Assembly: GCA_034509495.1 (NCBI GenBank)
Contig: CM067506.1
Span: forward strand, 22,051,309 to 22,115,308
Reading direction: 5' to 3'
Length of the DNA stretch: 64,000 bases
Origin: Acestrorhynchus altus
Taxonomy: Eukaryota; Chordata; Actinopteri; Characiformes; Acestrorhynchidae
In this document: positions 50,943 through 62,574 of the stretch, piece by piece
Position numbering within the stretch: the first letter of the stretch is position 1
Layout: each line of letters starts with the position of its first letter
Translations under genes and position numbers: made by a program
Notes under the pieces: generated by a model
Told to the model about the DNA's origin: nothing
Databases searched by the model: none
What the model saw: only the letters and a program-made list of their open reading frames with translations

Positions 50943-53580
50943 TTGCTAGTTCTAAAATGGCCTTGTGTATCAACAGTATAAAGCGAATCTGATTTATGTG
51001 TATAATTGACTATTAAGTGTTTAGAAGTTAAGAAGTGTGTCACTGACAGTATTGATATCCATACCGAACACAATGGCTGACCTCAACATTGTGCTCTCTG
51101 ACTGCGTGTTTACAGACTCTATCTTCATTTTCCCTGCCAAGTGAACTACGTGGATGTGCTGAGTGGTATAAGTATTATATTAGTTCAGTCAGACAGGGCC
51201 TATAGTGTGCCTTGCAGTATTCTTTGGGTCAACAGCACACCATTTTAACTGTGAATTAACAGGGGATATTGTACTTGTCATCCCTAGCTTTTATGTTGCA
51301 TATTTATTTGTGTTGTTTTTATATCATCGTGCAATTGATTCAACTAAACTGGGATATCTACGCCTGTGTGTTTGTGGGCACAGGGATTGTCTAACCCCAC
51401 CTCTTGCCATTAGAAACTACTGTAGGATAGAATTGTCTTGTAAGAAATTCAGCAATATCAAGTTCCTACTTTTTAACATATGTACTCGAGTGTTTTCAAC
51501 ATGCGTATAAACCGTGGCACTAAAGCAATCAGCTGGCTAGTACATCAACAGCTTATGCAACAGTATTAGTTGTCTGCGCCGTGGCCTAATGGACGATGAC
51601 TAATACAACCACAAGAGCACAGCCAGCTGGGACAAATGCCTTAGTTTGTCTCAGGATAGACTCTGCATTGGAATTACACATTTTTTATCTTCTTCATACA
51701 TCATTTTGTTAGTTGTATGCCGCTATATTTTAGATGAAATGACGGTTGAGGCCTGCTAAAGACAGGCTCCTGGCATATGTGTATCTATGCAATTCTACAT
51801 TGGCCTGATTTTTAAAATCGCTTGAGTGCTTGATCTCTGTTGTGTTTTAAGTAGCAATTATTAGTGGATTTGAAAGCATTTATTTCTTTTATGTGTTAGA
51901 GAACGGCCCTCCTGCCTCAAAACAGATATCAAAATTTCAAATTTCAAAAATGATTCCTTTGAAATTGTATGGCCTTATTTTGATATTTGTAGTGTATTTC
52001 AACGTGGTTTAGATTTACATGTCCTTGGGACATCACATGAAGATGCCTTGTGCCATCACATCCAAGAAAGTTTGATCACATCACAGCTGTATAAAAGCTT
52101 TGCTGTTTATGTACATTTCTGAATTACCAACACAACTGACAAATGATGGATTTAATCCCATCAAAGCTGTGATTTTTTTGTAAGGAAATTGTGGAGGAGG
52201 AAACATATGGCTGAAAAGTGAGAAAAGGACAAAGTATGTTATATTGAGAAGTCTTTTGAAAGGTCTGTATCTGATACGATGTGGTTTTGGCTGCAGTTGG
52301 TCATAGGACACAGGATATTTTGGAAGTATTTGAGGAATGTAGTATAGTACAGAGATTTTATATTGGGAAGAGGATATAAAACATTTATTTGAGAGATATA
52401 AAAATTATTGAAGGATATACTGTAGTTTACCTCTCAGCCTGAAAGATTAGCTCTTGTACTATTACATTACATACTAGTTGATTGCATTTGACTGTGATCA
52501 AAGAGCATTTAATATTTTATATCATTAAATGTAGCTTTATTTTGTATAACGAAAGTCATATTTGTGGACACATTCGTAAGCATTTGCTGACAGAAGTTAC
52601 TGAGGGCAGATTATTGTCAAAGTTGTAAGCCTAGATGTACATATAAAGTCAAAGATGTTTCTTGGTATATAGAATGTGTATAATTGTTTACTAAACGTTG
52701 GAAATCATAACCTCATATATTGTGTGTTGTCTGAAATTGTATGTTTTCTGATTTGTAGAGACAAACTATTTGATACTCTCAGAAGCGAACCATACCTGAA
52801 GGGATAAGTCCAAGAAGCTTTATATGATAATGATGTGAAACGTTGGGATTTTGGTAGGTAGTGTTTCATGGTCAAAGATGTGAATTGATGGGCACGGCAA
52901 TGTAACGAACCCATTAGCACTGAAAACAGAGAACCAACTAATACCCCCTCCCTTTATTAGGGGCTGTGGATGCGTTAGGTTTGATTTCCTGATGCTAAAT
53001 CCAGTCAGACTCTAGCTTGTTGCTAAAGAAATAGCAGTGAGATAGAAAAGAGACCAGTTTCACAAAATGGCTCTTTGCGAAGCAGGTCATCCTGTTCGTT
53101 TTCTAGTAGAGCTCCTTCATTACTCAATAAATGTAGTTTTACTGTGGACTGTTGTTGCTAATAGCTCCTCTGTGCACACATTGTTACATGCCAAGTTTCA
53201 CTTCCAGCCTCATTTAGGATGGAAGGAGTTATACTGTGTTTTGATTAACACCATTGGAGGAAATCAGCCAGAGGCTGTTTTTCTCAGTTAAAAATGATGT
53301 AGCTTGAGTGTAATTGTTGCAGATTCTTAATAGTTTAACACAAAACTTTCTCCTTCCCTACATCACTGGGATCAATTGAATGGATTGTTTGTAGCCTTAA
53401 AAATGTTCAAGCAAAAAATAAGAAGCTATATTGCTAAATATTATAGTGGTTCCATATGAAGTAGCAGCATAGTGAGCATGTACTCCTAAGCACCCTTTCA
53501 GACTAAAACAGCGGATTGAGGAGTGTGATGTTTCAGCTCAGCTTGTTTCTAATATGTAAAGAACAGATTGCTACAGCTGA

Positions 53581-53608
53581 GATGATGATGATGATGATGA
53601 TGATGATG
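53581..53608. repeat. (ATG)n microsatellite
   Basis: Nine or more perfect GAT/ATG units within the probable zcchc24 3' UTR. Confidence 0.9.
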
Positions 53609-55000
53609 TAGAAATTGATGATTATTTGTTAGCCTTACTTTTGGAGGTGTTTTAGCATAAGCCCTGTGATGTGCTAGTTCTGCTTCAAGAGCCAGAGGCC
53701 TGGAGCGATTGGAGGTAGCAATAGTGTACATGCATTTACAATACAAGTGCTTTCGCGCATGTGTTTGTCTTGAATTACATATACTTGACTTTTATAGCTC
53801 ACTTTCAGTGTAAACTTTATTTTCTATGAAAGATATGTGTATTTTGGAAACCAGTATAGATGTTAAAATTTTGCAATTTGAAATTGGACGCGGTTTTGTT
53901 TTCCCTTTCAAAGATACAGTTCTGTTTGTTTTGTGTATATATTCGACGGCCATCATTTTCAAGTTAGCTATGTTGAAATGTTGTGATGCAATATTGAAAT
54001 TGTTTTTAAAAAGGGCAGATTGCTGAGATGCAAAAGAGCTGGGAGTTTTTACATTGTTTTACAATGATCTTAGGTTGTATCCTACAGAAATATTTATGGA
54101 AGGCCTTTCTACAGTTTCTTCTTTTTTGTATAAAATGCAACAGAACTACACTATGAAGGAAATATTGATGTCTACATAGAATATTATTGGTTGGTACATA
54201 ATTATTATGCCCTTTAAGCCATTTTATTTGTTTTGTTATCTTAGATATTATCACAGTAACTTTACCCATTATAAGTGCTTTAATATGCTTCTGAAAATCA
54301 CCATGTGTGTCTGCTGAATAGCACAAACGTTTGGAATAGCAGTTCTAGTAAAGCAATAACATAACGCAGAACTGTTAATATAAAAAAAAGGAAAATAGAA
54401 ACTGACTCACAGCACTGTAAGTCAAACTGTATCAAACTGTGAGCTCAAGTTTTTCAGTGTCACTTAATACTGCAAGTCAAAGATGGTTATGAAATTAGTT
54501 TTCTTCATCTTTATGCAATTAAGATTACTTCAATAATTGTGTGAGACAAAGAACTGTAGTTGAGTTTGCATGTGCATGTGTTTTAACTGATTTAAAAAGT
54601 ATATGTTTGTGCAATGTATTATTTAATATTAGTTCATGTAATTTGTCAGACAATTTTTTCATAGAGTTCACCTCACTAATAACTGATTGTTACAATTAAA
54701 TGCCTTTATTCACTACTAGGGTATACCAATTAATACATATTTACTGAATGTATTGATGAATCTTTCATTAGATATTCATGTTTATGTTCTTGTTCGTAAT
54801 GTCTGTAACATATTTGAGATCATACTGAATTGGACAGAGCATCAGAGGAGGTTGATAAAAGACTGTACTAGAAATTTAAAAAAGAACAACTCTGTTGCTC
54901 AATGTCCATGAAACGGCATTCCGATATGTGCCTTATTAGTTAGAAAAACTGAATACTTTGTGCTTTTAGGGGTTTGTTGAATTAAAACATTGAAACTAAA

Positions 55001-56399
55001 TTGTTTCTTTTGTCTTCTCTGGGGTTTCTGTTTCTTTTCTGTTACAGCCAGCTATATTTTAGGTGCTACATGACTTCAACATATGTGTTGGCCCTCTCTG
55101 AGACTTAGGAAACTCACATCATCTCAGATCTTCCACATGGGAGGCAGTATGGTCTTGATTAAATACTTAAGATATGGTCTGAGGGAGTGACGCTTGTTTA
55201 ATAGAAATCCAGGTTTAAAGCCTCAGGAATGGCTGTCATTTTGTTACGAGGTTCCCATATTGCTGACAGGACCGAGGATGAGATTTCCTTTAGATCATAC
55301 TTTAAGAGCACTTCACTGAAGCTTGCTTATTTTATCTTTACTATACAGCATACACTAAAGAAGACAGATGCTTTTATTTTTTTTTTTACCCGTCGTCTAA
55401 TTGCTTGTAATGATTGTAAACATGTGAGAGCTACACGAGAACGTTAGACCTTGGCAATGTTGCTCCCTTTCCTCTTGGAGCCAAGTTTCCGTAATTGGGC
55501 TACATATTCCAAATCACTAAAACTTCACAAGAGGGTGGAGGCCCAAATTATATGAAGTTTGTTACAACAATGCAGACTTAAACAGAACGGGATTGAGCGG
55601 GTCTCTATGGAAACTCTGTAATCGGAGAAGTCAAGCAAACGTTGTGACCTCAGCCTGCATATGGTTTCATTTACAAGAGAGGACTGTTTTTCCACAAAAT
55701 GTTCATAATTTACTTTCAAAAAGCATTACTGTGATAAGCTACACCTCCACCTCCAGCTTCATTCCATCGTCGCAGTGCTGGTGTGTGTGAAGTGCAGAAG
55801 AGCTGCCAGTTAATGTGATGGAGATGTTGACCTACAGGCTGTACAGAATAGGCCAATCTCTACTGAACGTGGAGACGCTTCATGGTCACAGGTGTGATGT
55901 CACATCCTGTTCTAAGGGACAGGAAATCTTGTCTAAAAAAAACTTTGGCATCAATCTCAGGAAACTTTTGAAAAGCACTGAAGAAAACCAAATGAACAGT
56001 TCTGAAATAATGGCAAGGACACAATTCCAAATTGTTCCAACAGTTATATGAAAAAATGAGGACAACCCTTGATAACTTTGTATTTTTAACACATTTAAAC
56101 ATATGGACATCTGTAAAATGTTATTTATTGAAATGCAGTTTGGACATCCAAACATTCTGAGAGGAGTGCTCAGAGGCCTCTCCAAAATATAACAACCTCA
56201 ACAAAGTATAATGTTAAAGTATTTAATTGTAACCAATAATTCTACAGTCTGGACAACAATTAACTGAAAGTTAATTACTGAAAGTTCCCATTTAATTTTC
56301 CAGGGCCACTTCCTGTTTGTGATCATAACTGACTATAAATGTTAGCTTATATAAAAATGGCTTGTTTAAAACCATTCATTGGATTGACCAACATAGTAG
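55001..56399. other. Intergenic DNA between zcchc24 and ppif ends
   Basis: No gene recognised. Small frames on both strands around 55525-56185 show no family motif. Confidence 0.45.
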
Positions 56400-57230
56400 A
56401 AATATGGATCTTGTACAATCAGCAGAGAAATATGTCTCTAGATTTACAAGTGAGGAACGAATCCTGGAATCACTGGATGTGACTTCATTATCATAATCAG
56501 TTCTACCAACAATTTTAAGTAAGCATAAATTATTGGAAACTTAAGTCGGGGATCTGAAGGTCTCCTGAGGTTTAGAAGAATAGCCAAACTGTTATCCTCA
56601 GCTTAGAGGAAATTGGTTTGAATGGTCATAAACAACCCAAGAACCAACAATGCACAGGCTGCCATGAACTGCCATCCAAGCATGAAAAAAATGACACCTT
56701 CAGGCTTGACAGTCAAGCTTGCAGCTGACCCCATGAAAACAGAAAAAGCCTTTTGGAAGGAACATTTTATGGTTAGACGAGACATGAAGCATACAACCCC
56801 AAGGACACGTCATGCATCATTCTGCCAATGGAACTCCTACGTTGCACTGAATTGATGGAGTAAAGATAACCTGAAACCATCAGCCGGACGACAAGAACTT
56901 AAACACAATTAGGCGTTTCAAAGGTACAGCAACCCAGACATACAGAACCCAGAAGTAGTTGTAGAAGGATAAAAGCAGGCAACATCAAGCTTTAGCTATT
57001 TGCTTTCCAGATTTAAACCCTATCAAAAAATGTGGAATGTTCTTTAAAATCCATCATATTTAATTGACTCAAATATCAAATATCCAAACCGAATTCTGCC
57101 AGAAACATGAGAACAAGACATAAATACCCTGAAAGAAATTTCACAGAACAACCAGTTTTTAATATGTTAGTTTATTCCAAATAACTTCTGGTATTTCCTT
57201 ACAAAGGTCTCAATAACTTAAATGAATCTT
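56400..57230 (+). mobile_element. Degenerate Tc1-like transposon
   Basis: Blocks aagaatagccaaactgttat, cataaacaacccaagaacca and ttgcagctgaccccatgaaa, and the tail gatttaaaccctatcaaaaa, follow the order of a common fish Tc1-like element. The transposase frame is destroyed by stops and deletions. It lies head-on against ppif, just beyond its stop codon. Confidence 0.65.
57158..57176 (-). terminator. ppif: Nearest poly(A) signals for ppif
   Basis: On the minus strand AATAAA (57176-57171) and ATTAAA (57163-57158) are the first canonical signals I found after the ppif stop, about 480 bases away. Both lie inside the Tc1-like fossil. Confidence 0.4.
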
Positions 57231-57654
57231 GAAACTTATGCTATCAATATCAATTTAAACAAATGAAGAATGTGATTCATCATGCATGTCAGAGACTGTG
57301 CTTACCCAGTAAGCATAAAACTAACATCCACACAGTGTTAAAAACCCATAGAAGGGTGATATTCACTGAACTTCAAAAGACACCTTACATACCTTAAACC
57401 AAAGTGAATCTTTCATCATATCCAAATGCATGCACATGCTATACCGCCCATTACATTAAGACCATTCACTGTTTATCTGAGTGGAGACCAAAAAAAAGAA
57501 AATTCTGTAAAGTGTGGTCATTGACCCTGTAACATGACATCAGCAGTCAGTGATTAACTGGATGAGGTGTTAGATCTGGGTTGGAGGTGAAACCTTCAGT
57601 ACACCTGATCTCCGGGAGGAAGGTTGGTGACCACTGTTGCTAAGCAAGGCAATA

Positions 57655-57787
57655 TTAAAGCTCTCCACAGTCTGTGATGACAATCTTCTTAACTGTTCCT
57701 CCATCATGCAAACCATAGGACTCCATTACAGACACTGTCTCCATGCCTTCTTTTACGTGTCCAAACACAACATGTTTGTCATCAAGC
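57655..57787 (-). CDS. ppif: ppif exon 6
   Basis: Encodes residues 145 (last base)-188: LDDKHVVFGHVKEGMETV to KKIVITDCGEL then TAA. Contains H150 of the active site and C185. Acceptor tttctcag. Confidence 0.93.
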
Positions 57788-60354
57788 CTGAGAAAGAAAA
57801 AGAGGGGAAAAAAAATAAATATATACAACTGATCCAGAACCAGACACACTAGTCTTTACAGTCTTTGAGAATGCAGGACTACAAGCATACCATTCTGTTT
57901 TTGCTGTGCAGATGAAAAACTGAGATCCATTGGTGTTTGGTCCAGAGTTCGCCATTGACAGCACACCTGTAAAGTCCAAGATGGACAAAGATGAGGTGTC
58001 AGTTTGCAATGCACTACTGACACCTGAATTAGTTCTCATGTCAGTTTGCACAGTTAAGTAAATGTAATATCATTCAGGCCATATCATCATAAAAATCTCC
58101 ACAACAATGAGCTGAATACAAAAAAAGCAGAGCCTCTAAACACCAGAGCAAGTCTGCAGCGCTGCATGAGGGCACACATCTGGATTGGGTAAGTTACGGT
58201 TCTTGACTATAATTACATCCAGGCCAGTATTACACAACCTGACACTATTTGGCCATATCAATCTATCAAAAGGGTTTGTTGGTTTAGGAACCCCCTGGCA
58301 CCAAAAATGCACTATGATACATTGATGTTGACTTGCTCGGAAAGTAGGTCATTTGTTTGTGGATTACAAAATCTCTGCTCCTCACTGCTGCAGCCCTCAC
58401 CACCACCTAGTGGTCTTTCCCAAAAGTAAAAGCAGCACTCTCAAACTCAAATCACGTAGGATCCCACTCAGAAATAGCATAGAGTGGAATACATGATTCA
58501 CAATGGATCGTGCTATCTTCCAGTGTTACAGTAAGAATGATGTTATCTCACCTGGCCCTGTGTGTTTCAACTTGAAATTCTCATCGTTGAATTTCTTCCC
58601 ATAAATAGATTTTCCACCAGTGCCATTATGGTTTGTGAAATCCCCACCCTGCAAACACAACCAGTCATTCTCTGCTGGAAAATCAATACAACGAATATCA
58701 AACCAAAGATCCACGAAAAGACCTCAGATAAGCAATATATCTTTGCTGTCATACGATATAAAGCAGTGTTTCTCAACCCTGGTCCTGGAGGCACCCCTAC
58801 TCGCACCACACCTGATTCACTAATCACTCATTTACAAGCCTTTCCGAGTTGCAGAGATGGGTTAAAGGTAAAATGTGCAGGGTAGGGGTGCCTCCAGGAC
58901 CAGGGAGAAGTAACACTGATGTAGCATCAGGTCACCTATCATCAGCTGGTCCAATTATCGGCCACTTTGTGGTCTTGTTTAATTCCTCTCTCTCCTTTCA
59001 CCAATCGATTAGAGCAAATCCCAATTTACTCAAATTGACTAGCTAAGGAAAAGAGGGGAACTAAGCATTGCTCCCAAGTGGCTACATTTTGGGAACTTGA
59101 GAAACTGGCTGAAGACTGGTGCCTCTGTGCGAAAGGACAACGATAGAACAATGTTATGCAAAAATGGAGATAAGTGATAGTTTATCTTACTGTACAAAGT
59201 TAATTTTGAAAGACATCAAGGTATAAAACTTGAGCAATTTCTGTAAAATAGTTGGCCTAACAACACTAATCTGTAGGCAAGAACAGAAAAGAAAGAATTT
59301 TGAAACATTAAAACAAAACAAAAAGAAATAAAAACTGTTTAATTTGTTTATAATTTACTATCATTTCTGCCACCTTGAGGGATTATACTACCAATATGCC
59401 GGGACATCATCCCACACTGAACCCAATCCCTGTACCTGTACATAACAGACTCACTGAGCCTTCATTTGTACTGTACTGTTACTCCTCTCACCTGTCTATG
59501 CATTACATTACTCATCACATTCATGCTTCATTTCTGTCGCAGTTTTAGTTCATTGCATTTTGATCAATCTCTGATTGATTCTGTTCTTAATAAGGCTTTC
59601 TGTTCTGTGTTGTTACTGCTGTAATATGTGACTTTGGAAAGTCAATAATATGCAATGCAATCTGATAAAACAGAGAAACATGAACAGATGAAAACACATC
59701 CCAGGATTCCCAGTTACACATACCTGACACATGAACTCAGGAATGATTCTATGGAAAACTGAGCCTTTATATCCAAACCCATACTCTCCTGTACACAGTG
59801 CCCTGAAGTTCTCTGAAAGACAAAACAGTCCAACTCCTTCAAAGGGTTCATTTTACTGGGTCTGGTCACTGAATCAGGTCCTACCAACATCTGGACTTAC
59901 CTGCTGTTTTGGGAACAACGTCTGTATAAAGCTGCATAAAAAAGAACAGCTGTGATTCACACACTTCACACAGAGGTGCAGAATCCGGCTCCAAACAGGA
60001 AGACTCCACTCCGAGATTGTATTCCGGCCGCCCGAGGCTGAGCCCAGCAGAGGCGCCCAGTCGGATCGCAATCCCGGACTGGAGTCTCCCAGTGTGGAGC
60101 GGGATTCTGCACTTGAGCACGACACACTGACGTTGCGTTTAAAGCAGTGAAGGGCAGATCTATCGGTTATCTTTAATGGCCAAAAGCCTGAACTCATCTA
60201 CTCCGCTGCTTACTTCAATAACGATTCTGCCGATAAAGCGTTCGTCCGCAGCGACGTCCAGAAACACGCTGCTGTTCTCCGCGGGGCCCGAGAGCAGCCT
60301 GCGCGCGCCGATCCCGAGCGGGCAGAACTTCAGCTGGTTCCTCAACTGGAGCAT
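57655..60354 (-). CDS. ppif: Mitochondrial peptidyl-prolyl isomerase F (cyclophilin D), six exons
   Basis: Catalyses cis-trans isomerisation of prolyl bonds in the mitochondrial matrix and promotes opening of the permeability-transition pore; the target of cyclosporin A. Minus-strand coding exons: 60354-60214, 59931-59901, 59812-59724, 58648-58552, 57966-57891, 57787-57655. Phases join to give 188 aa (human 207). The first 24 residues carry Arg/Lys and no acids (MLQLRNQLKFCPLGIGARRL), as in a mitochondrial presequence, which separates it from cytosolic CypA. Active-site residues are all present: R79, F84, M85, Q87, F137, W145, L146 and H150. C185 in ITDCG corresponds to the redox-sensitive Cys203 of human PPIF. 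The shortened leader explains the reduced length. Fish have two ppif copies; which one this is cannot be decided here. Confidence 0.93.
57891..57966 (-). CDS. ppif: ppif exon 5
   Basis: Encodes VLSMANSGPNTNGSQFFICT to TEW (residues 120-145), the most conserved cyclophilin block with F137 and W145. Acceptor tttacag, donor gtatgc. Confidence 0.93.
58400..58413 (-). promoter_or_regulatory. CTCF-like word in ppif intron 4
   Basis: On the minus strand ccactaggtggtgg matches 13 of 14 core CTCF positions by eye. Confidence 0.3.
58552..58648 (-). CDS. ppif: ppif exon 4
   Basis: Encodes residues 88-120: GGDFTNHNGTGGKSIYGKKF to LKHTGPG, the conserved loop and substrate groove. Acceptor tttgcag, donor gtgaga. 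Confidence 0.93.
58764..58918. mobile_element. Palindromic MITE in ppif intron 3
   Basis: The arms are clean: cagtgtttctcaaccctggt and cctggaggcacccctac on the left are mirrored by gtaggggtgcctccaggacc and a closing cactg on the right. The inner 23 bases of the arms are exact reverse complements. Related decayed copies lie at 24072 and 39020. It has no coding capacity; its mobility would depend on an outside transposase. Confidence 0.75.
58919..59723. other. Rest of ppif intron 3
   Basis: AT-rich with no exon or named repeat recognised. The donor at its start on the minus strand is gtatgt. Confidence 0.5.
59724..59812 (-). CDS. ppif: ppif exon 3
   Basis: Encodes residues 58-87: ENFRALCTGEYGFGYKGSVF to FMCQ, with catalytic R79 and binding residues F84, M85 and Q87. 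Its 89-base length matches the usual cyclophilin exon. Confidence 0.93.
59901..59931 (-). CDS. ppif: ppif micro-exon 2 (31 bases)
   Basis: Encodes LYTDVVPKTA and the first base of E58. A 31-base exon at this place is a conserved feature of the cyclophilin family. Acceptor tatgcag, donor gtaagt. Confidence 0.9.
60214..60354 (-). CDS. ppif: ppif exon 1 with mitochondrial presequence
   Basis: Encodes residues 1-47: the basic leader, then VFLDVAADERFIGRIVIE, the first beta strands of the cyclophilin barrel. The donor is gtaagc. No upstream in-frame ATG occurs before the preceding stop. The surrounding DNA is CpG-rich. Confidence 0.88.
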
Positions 60355-60520
60355 CGCGGCGTGAGCCGGTTTAAAACCAGCCCCGGGGTAAGGACAGCGA
60401 AGGGGACAGGCTCAAGATGTGGCCAAGGTGAAATGTGTGTGTTTACAAAACGCAGCCATAGCCGCCACGTGACCCTGTTTTCTCAGAGCTGCAGGAAAAA
60501 CAACAGCGCCCTCTCGTGGC
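60355..60520 (-). promoter_or_regulatory. ppif: ppif promoter region with E-box and CTCF-like site
   Basis: A palindromic E-box cacgtg at 60466-60471, within gtcacgtggc on the minus strand, is a USF/TFE-type site about 110 bases upstream of the start codon. Plus-strand gcgccctctcgtgg at 60506-60519 is the reverse complement of a CTCF core with 13 of 14 matches. No TATA box is apparent, as in CpG-type promoters. Confidence 0.5.
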
Positions 60521-60632
60521 CAGGTTGTATCAGGGTTACGGGCAGTGGTAACAGAGGGGTGAAATCATTACTGCAGCTAGTTCACAGAGAGCACTGAACA
60601 AGAAAATAAATAAAAACATTTTTGTGTAAAAC

Positions 60633-60675
<43 letters not shown>

Positions 60676-60761
60676 TAATACATATAATAATGATATACTA
60701 CTACTACTACAACTAATAATAATAATAATAATAATAATAATTATAAATAGCAATAATAATA

Positions 60762-60822
<61 letters not shown>
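60633..60822. repeat. Compound (TAA)n and (CA)n microsatellite
   Basis: About 40 bases of TAA repeat, a mixed AT-rich link, a second TAA block at about 60713-60742, then a (CA)n tract at 60765-60821. The long open frame crossing it on the minus strand is pure low complexity. Confidence 0.95.
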
Positions 60823-61599
60823 ACAAGAAAACATTTGATTTAAAATCAGTGACTTGTTCATTCCTGAGTGACTGCAGGTCAGATATACCTGGATAAAGTG
60901 AAATTTTGCTGTGAAAACAGCTCTGCATTTTAAAAACTTCAGCACAAGTTTATTTCTGAGAAGTTTATTTCTGTATTACAGAGGGTTTACATATCACAAC
61001 TGCAACTTTACAGGAGAAGGCAAAATGCTCTTAAATTTGAATAGAAATGAATGTAAAATACATTTGAGGGCATTTCTATTGATCTATTGATTCAGAATTG
61101 TTTACACAGTGTACAGAGCAACTACAGGGTTCACACCATGGAGTAAAATAAAAATGGACACAAATGGAGATTTTCATTGGACAGCAGCGATATATAAGCC
61201 AAGGTTAAGGAAGCACAAGTATGGAGAAGCAGGCTTCTTGGGCCCCTGCTCATGTGGAGACCCAAATTGTTTCATGTTTTCAAATGTAATTATTGTTTAC
61301 TTTTCCTCTGGTGTATTATACAAAACGATTTCTTTACCACCTCAGTTTTGTCATCTCTACTCTCTGCTGCAGTGATTTATCTGATACAGATATCCTGCAT
61401 ATATTTCTACTGGGGGAATTTTAAATATTCGGATGTTGGAAAGTGAAATGATACTTTACTGCTGCATCAGCCCATATAACAGCACTAAATTAATATAAAA
61501 TGGTTTTATTAGAAATCAAATATTAACATGTCAAAATATATTGTCAAAAATATAACTAGTGTTTCTCTTCAATGTAAAAATATAAAACACAAAAAAGCT
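60823..61599. other. Intergenic DNA upstream of ppif
   Basis: AT-rich with no gene or named repeat recognised. Confidence 0.45.
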
Positions 61600-62000
61600 T
61601 TTTTTCCCTCTTGTGGGAAAGGTTTCTTAACGGTTTTTAAGTGTGTCTGTGGGATATTTTGCTCATTCCTCCAGAAGAGCATTTGTGAGGTTAGACACTG
61701 ATGTTGGGTCAGAGGGCCCGGCTCATAGTCTCTATTCCAGTTTATCATAAAGATGTTGAATGGGGTTGAGGTCGGGGCTTTATGCAGGCCAGTCAAGTTC
61801 TTACACACCAAACTTACCCAACCATGGATGTTGTTTTGTGCACTGAGGAATAGTCATGCTGGAACAGAAAAGGGCTTTCCCCAAACTGAAAAAAAGCTTT
61901 CAAAGCTTCTTTCACTACTTATATATGGAACATTATTAGTTTGTCATTGTAAAGGTAGAGGTGGGACATCCTGGTCCAGAAATTAAAACAATTAAATTGT
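61600..62000 (-). mobile_element. Tc1-like transposon 3' fragment
   Basis: Read on the plus strand, ttgaatggggttgaggtcgg and gcaggccagtcaagttctta are reverse-complement blocks of the C-terminal part of a common fish Tc1-like transposase, followed by catgctggaacagaaaaggg. Frameshifted and incomplete. Confidence 0.7.
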
Positions 62001-62574
62001 CCAAAATATCTTGCTGAAGCACTTTAATTTCCTAATTTACTAATGCTGTCACATCATATACTTGCAGAAGATTTTTTGCATTTTCTGAAGAACAGTGACA
62101 CCATTGTTTCTTTGTTTATGAAACTTCTACATCTATGTTTAGTTAACTGTCTGTCAGGCATCTTGTTTTACTAAGATTATTAATTGTGCAGACTTGATTT
62201 AAAATGCCATTAACATCCCACTACTGTCTCCCCCTGAGGACGGGCCTGTGGAACACTAGAAAGTGCTTCACCACCCACAGGTTGAGAATCCCTCAGAACA
62301 CAGGTTCTTTACATGTCATATATTAAAAAGAGTGGCCTAAATAGTGAACAAACAACATGCCTTTTTTTAAGCAGCTTAGAACTAGAGGCATAGTAGCAAA
62401 TGTTCAACTTTAATTTTAAATGTTAAGGAGAGGTTCAATACCCATAAAAAATAAATATAAAATACAATAAAACGCACCACATTTGGCCCATTAATATTAA
62501 ATGATCAAGCACATATCAGTGCCCTTTTTCCCGCCATGCACAAAAATCAATCTCACACAAGTTGGTGACCATGT
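62001..62574. other. Intergenic spacer between ppif and the next minus-strand gene
   Basis: AT-rich, no gene recognised. Confidence 0.5.

Larger units (their letters stand above)
50825..55000 (+). other. zcchc24: Probable long 3' UTR of zcchc24
   Basis: AT-rich, almost free of repeats, and lacking an open frame of interest. Candidate poly(A) signals are AATAAA at 53126-53131 and ATTAAA at 54981-54986, each followed by T/G-rich sequence. An (ATG)n tract lies at 53581-53608. The 3' limit is inferred. Confidence 0.45.

Noticed and set aside
51571..51600. tRNA-Arg-like A box (gccgtggcctaatgga)
   Set aside because: No anticodon arm, no B box and no cloverleaf follows, so it is not a tRNA gene; chance or a tiny relic.
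59874..60197. 107-codon minus-strand frame overlapping ppif
   Set aside because: It lies in the GC-rich first intron of ppif and runs through the true exon 2 in a wrong frame.
60577..60945. 122-codon minus-strand frame of Leu, Ile, Val-Cys runs
   Set aside because: It is entirely explained by the TAA and CA microsatellites.
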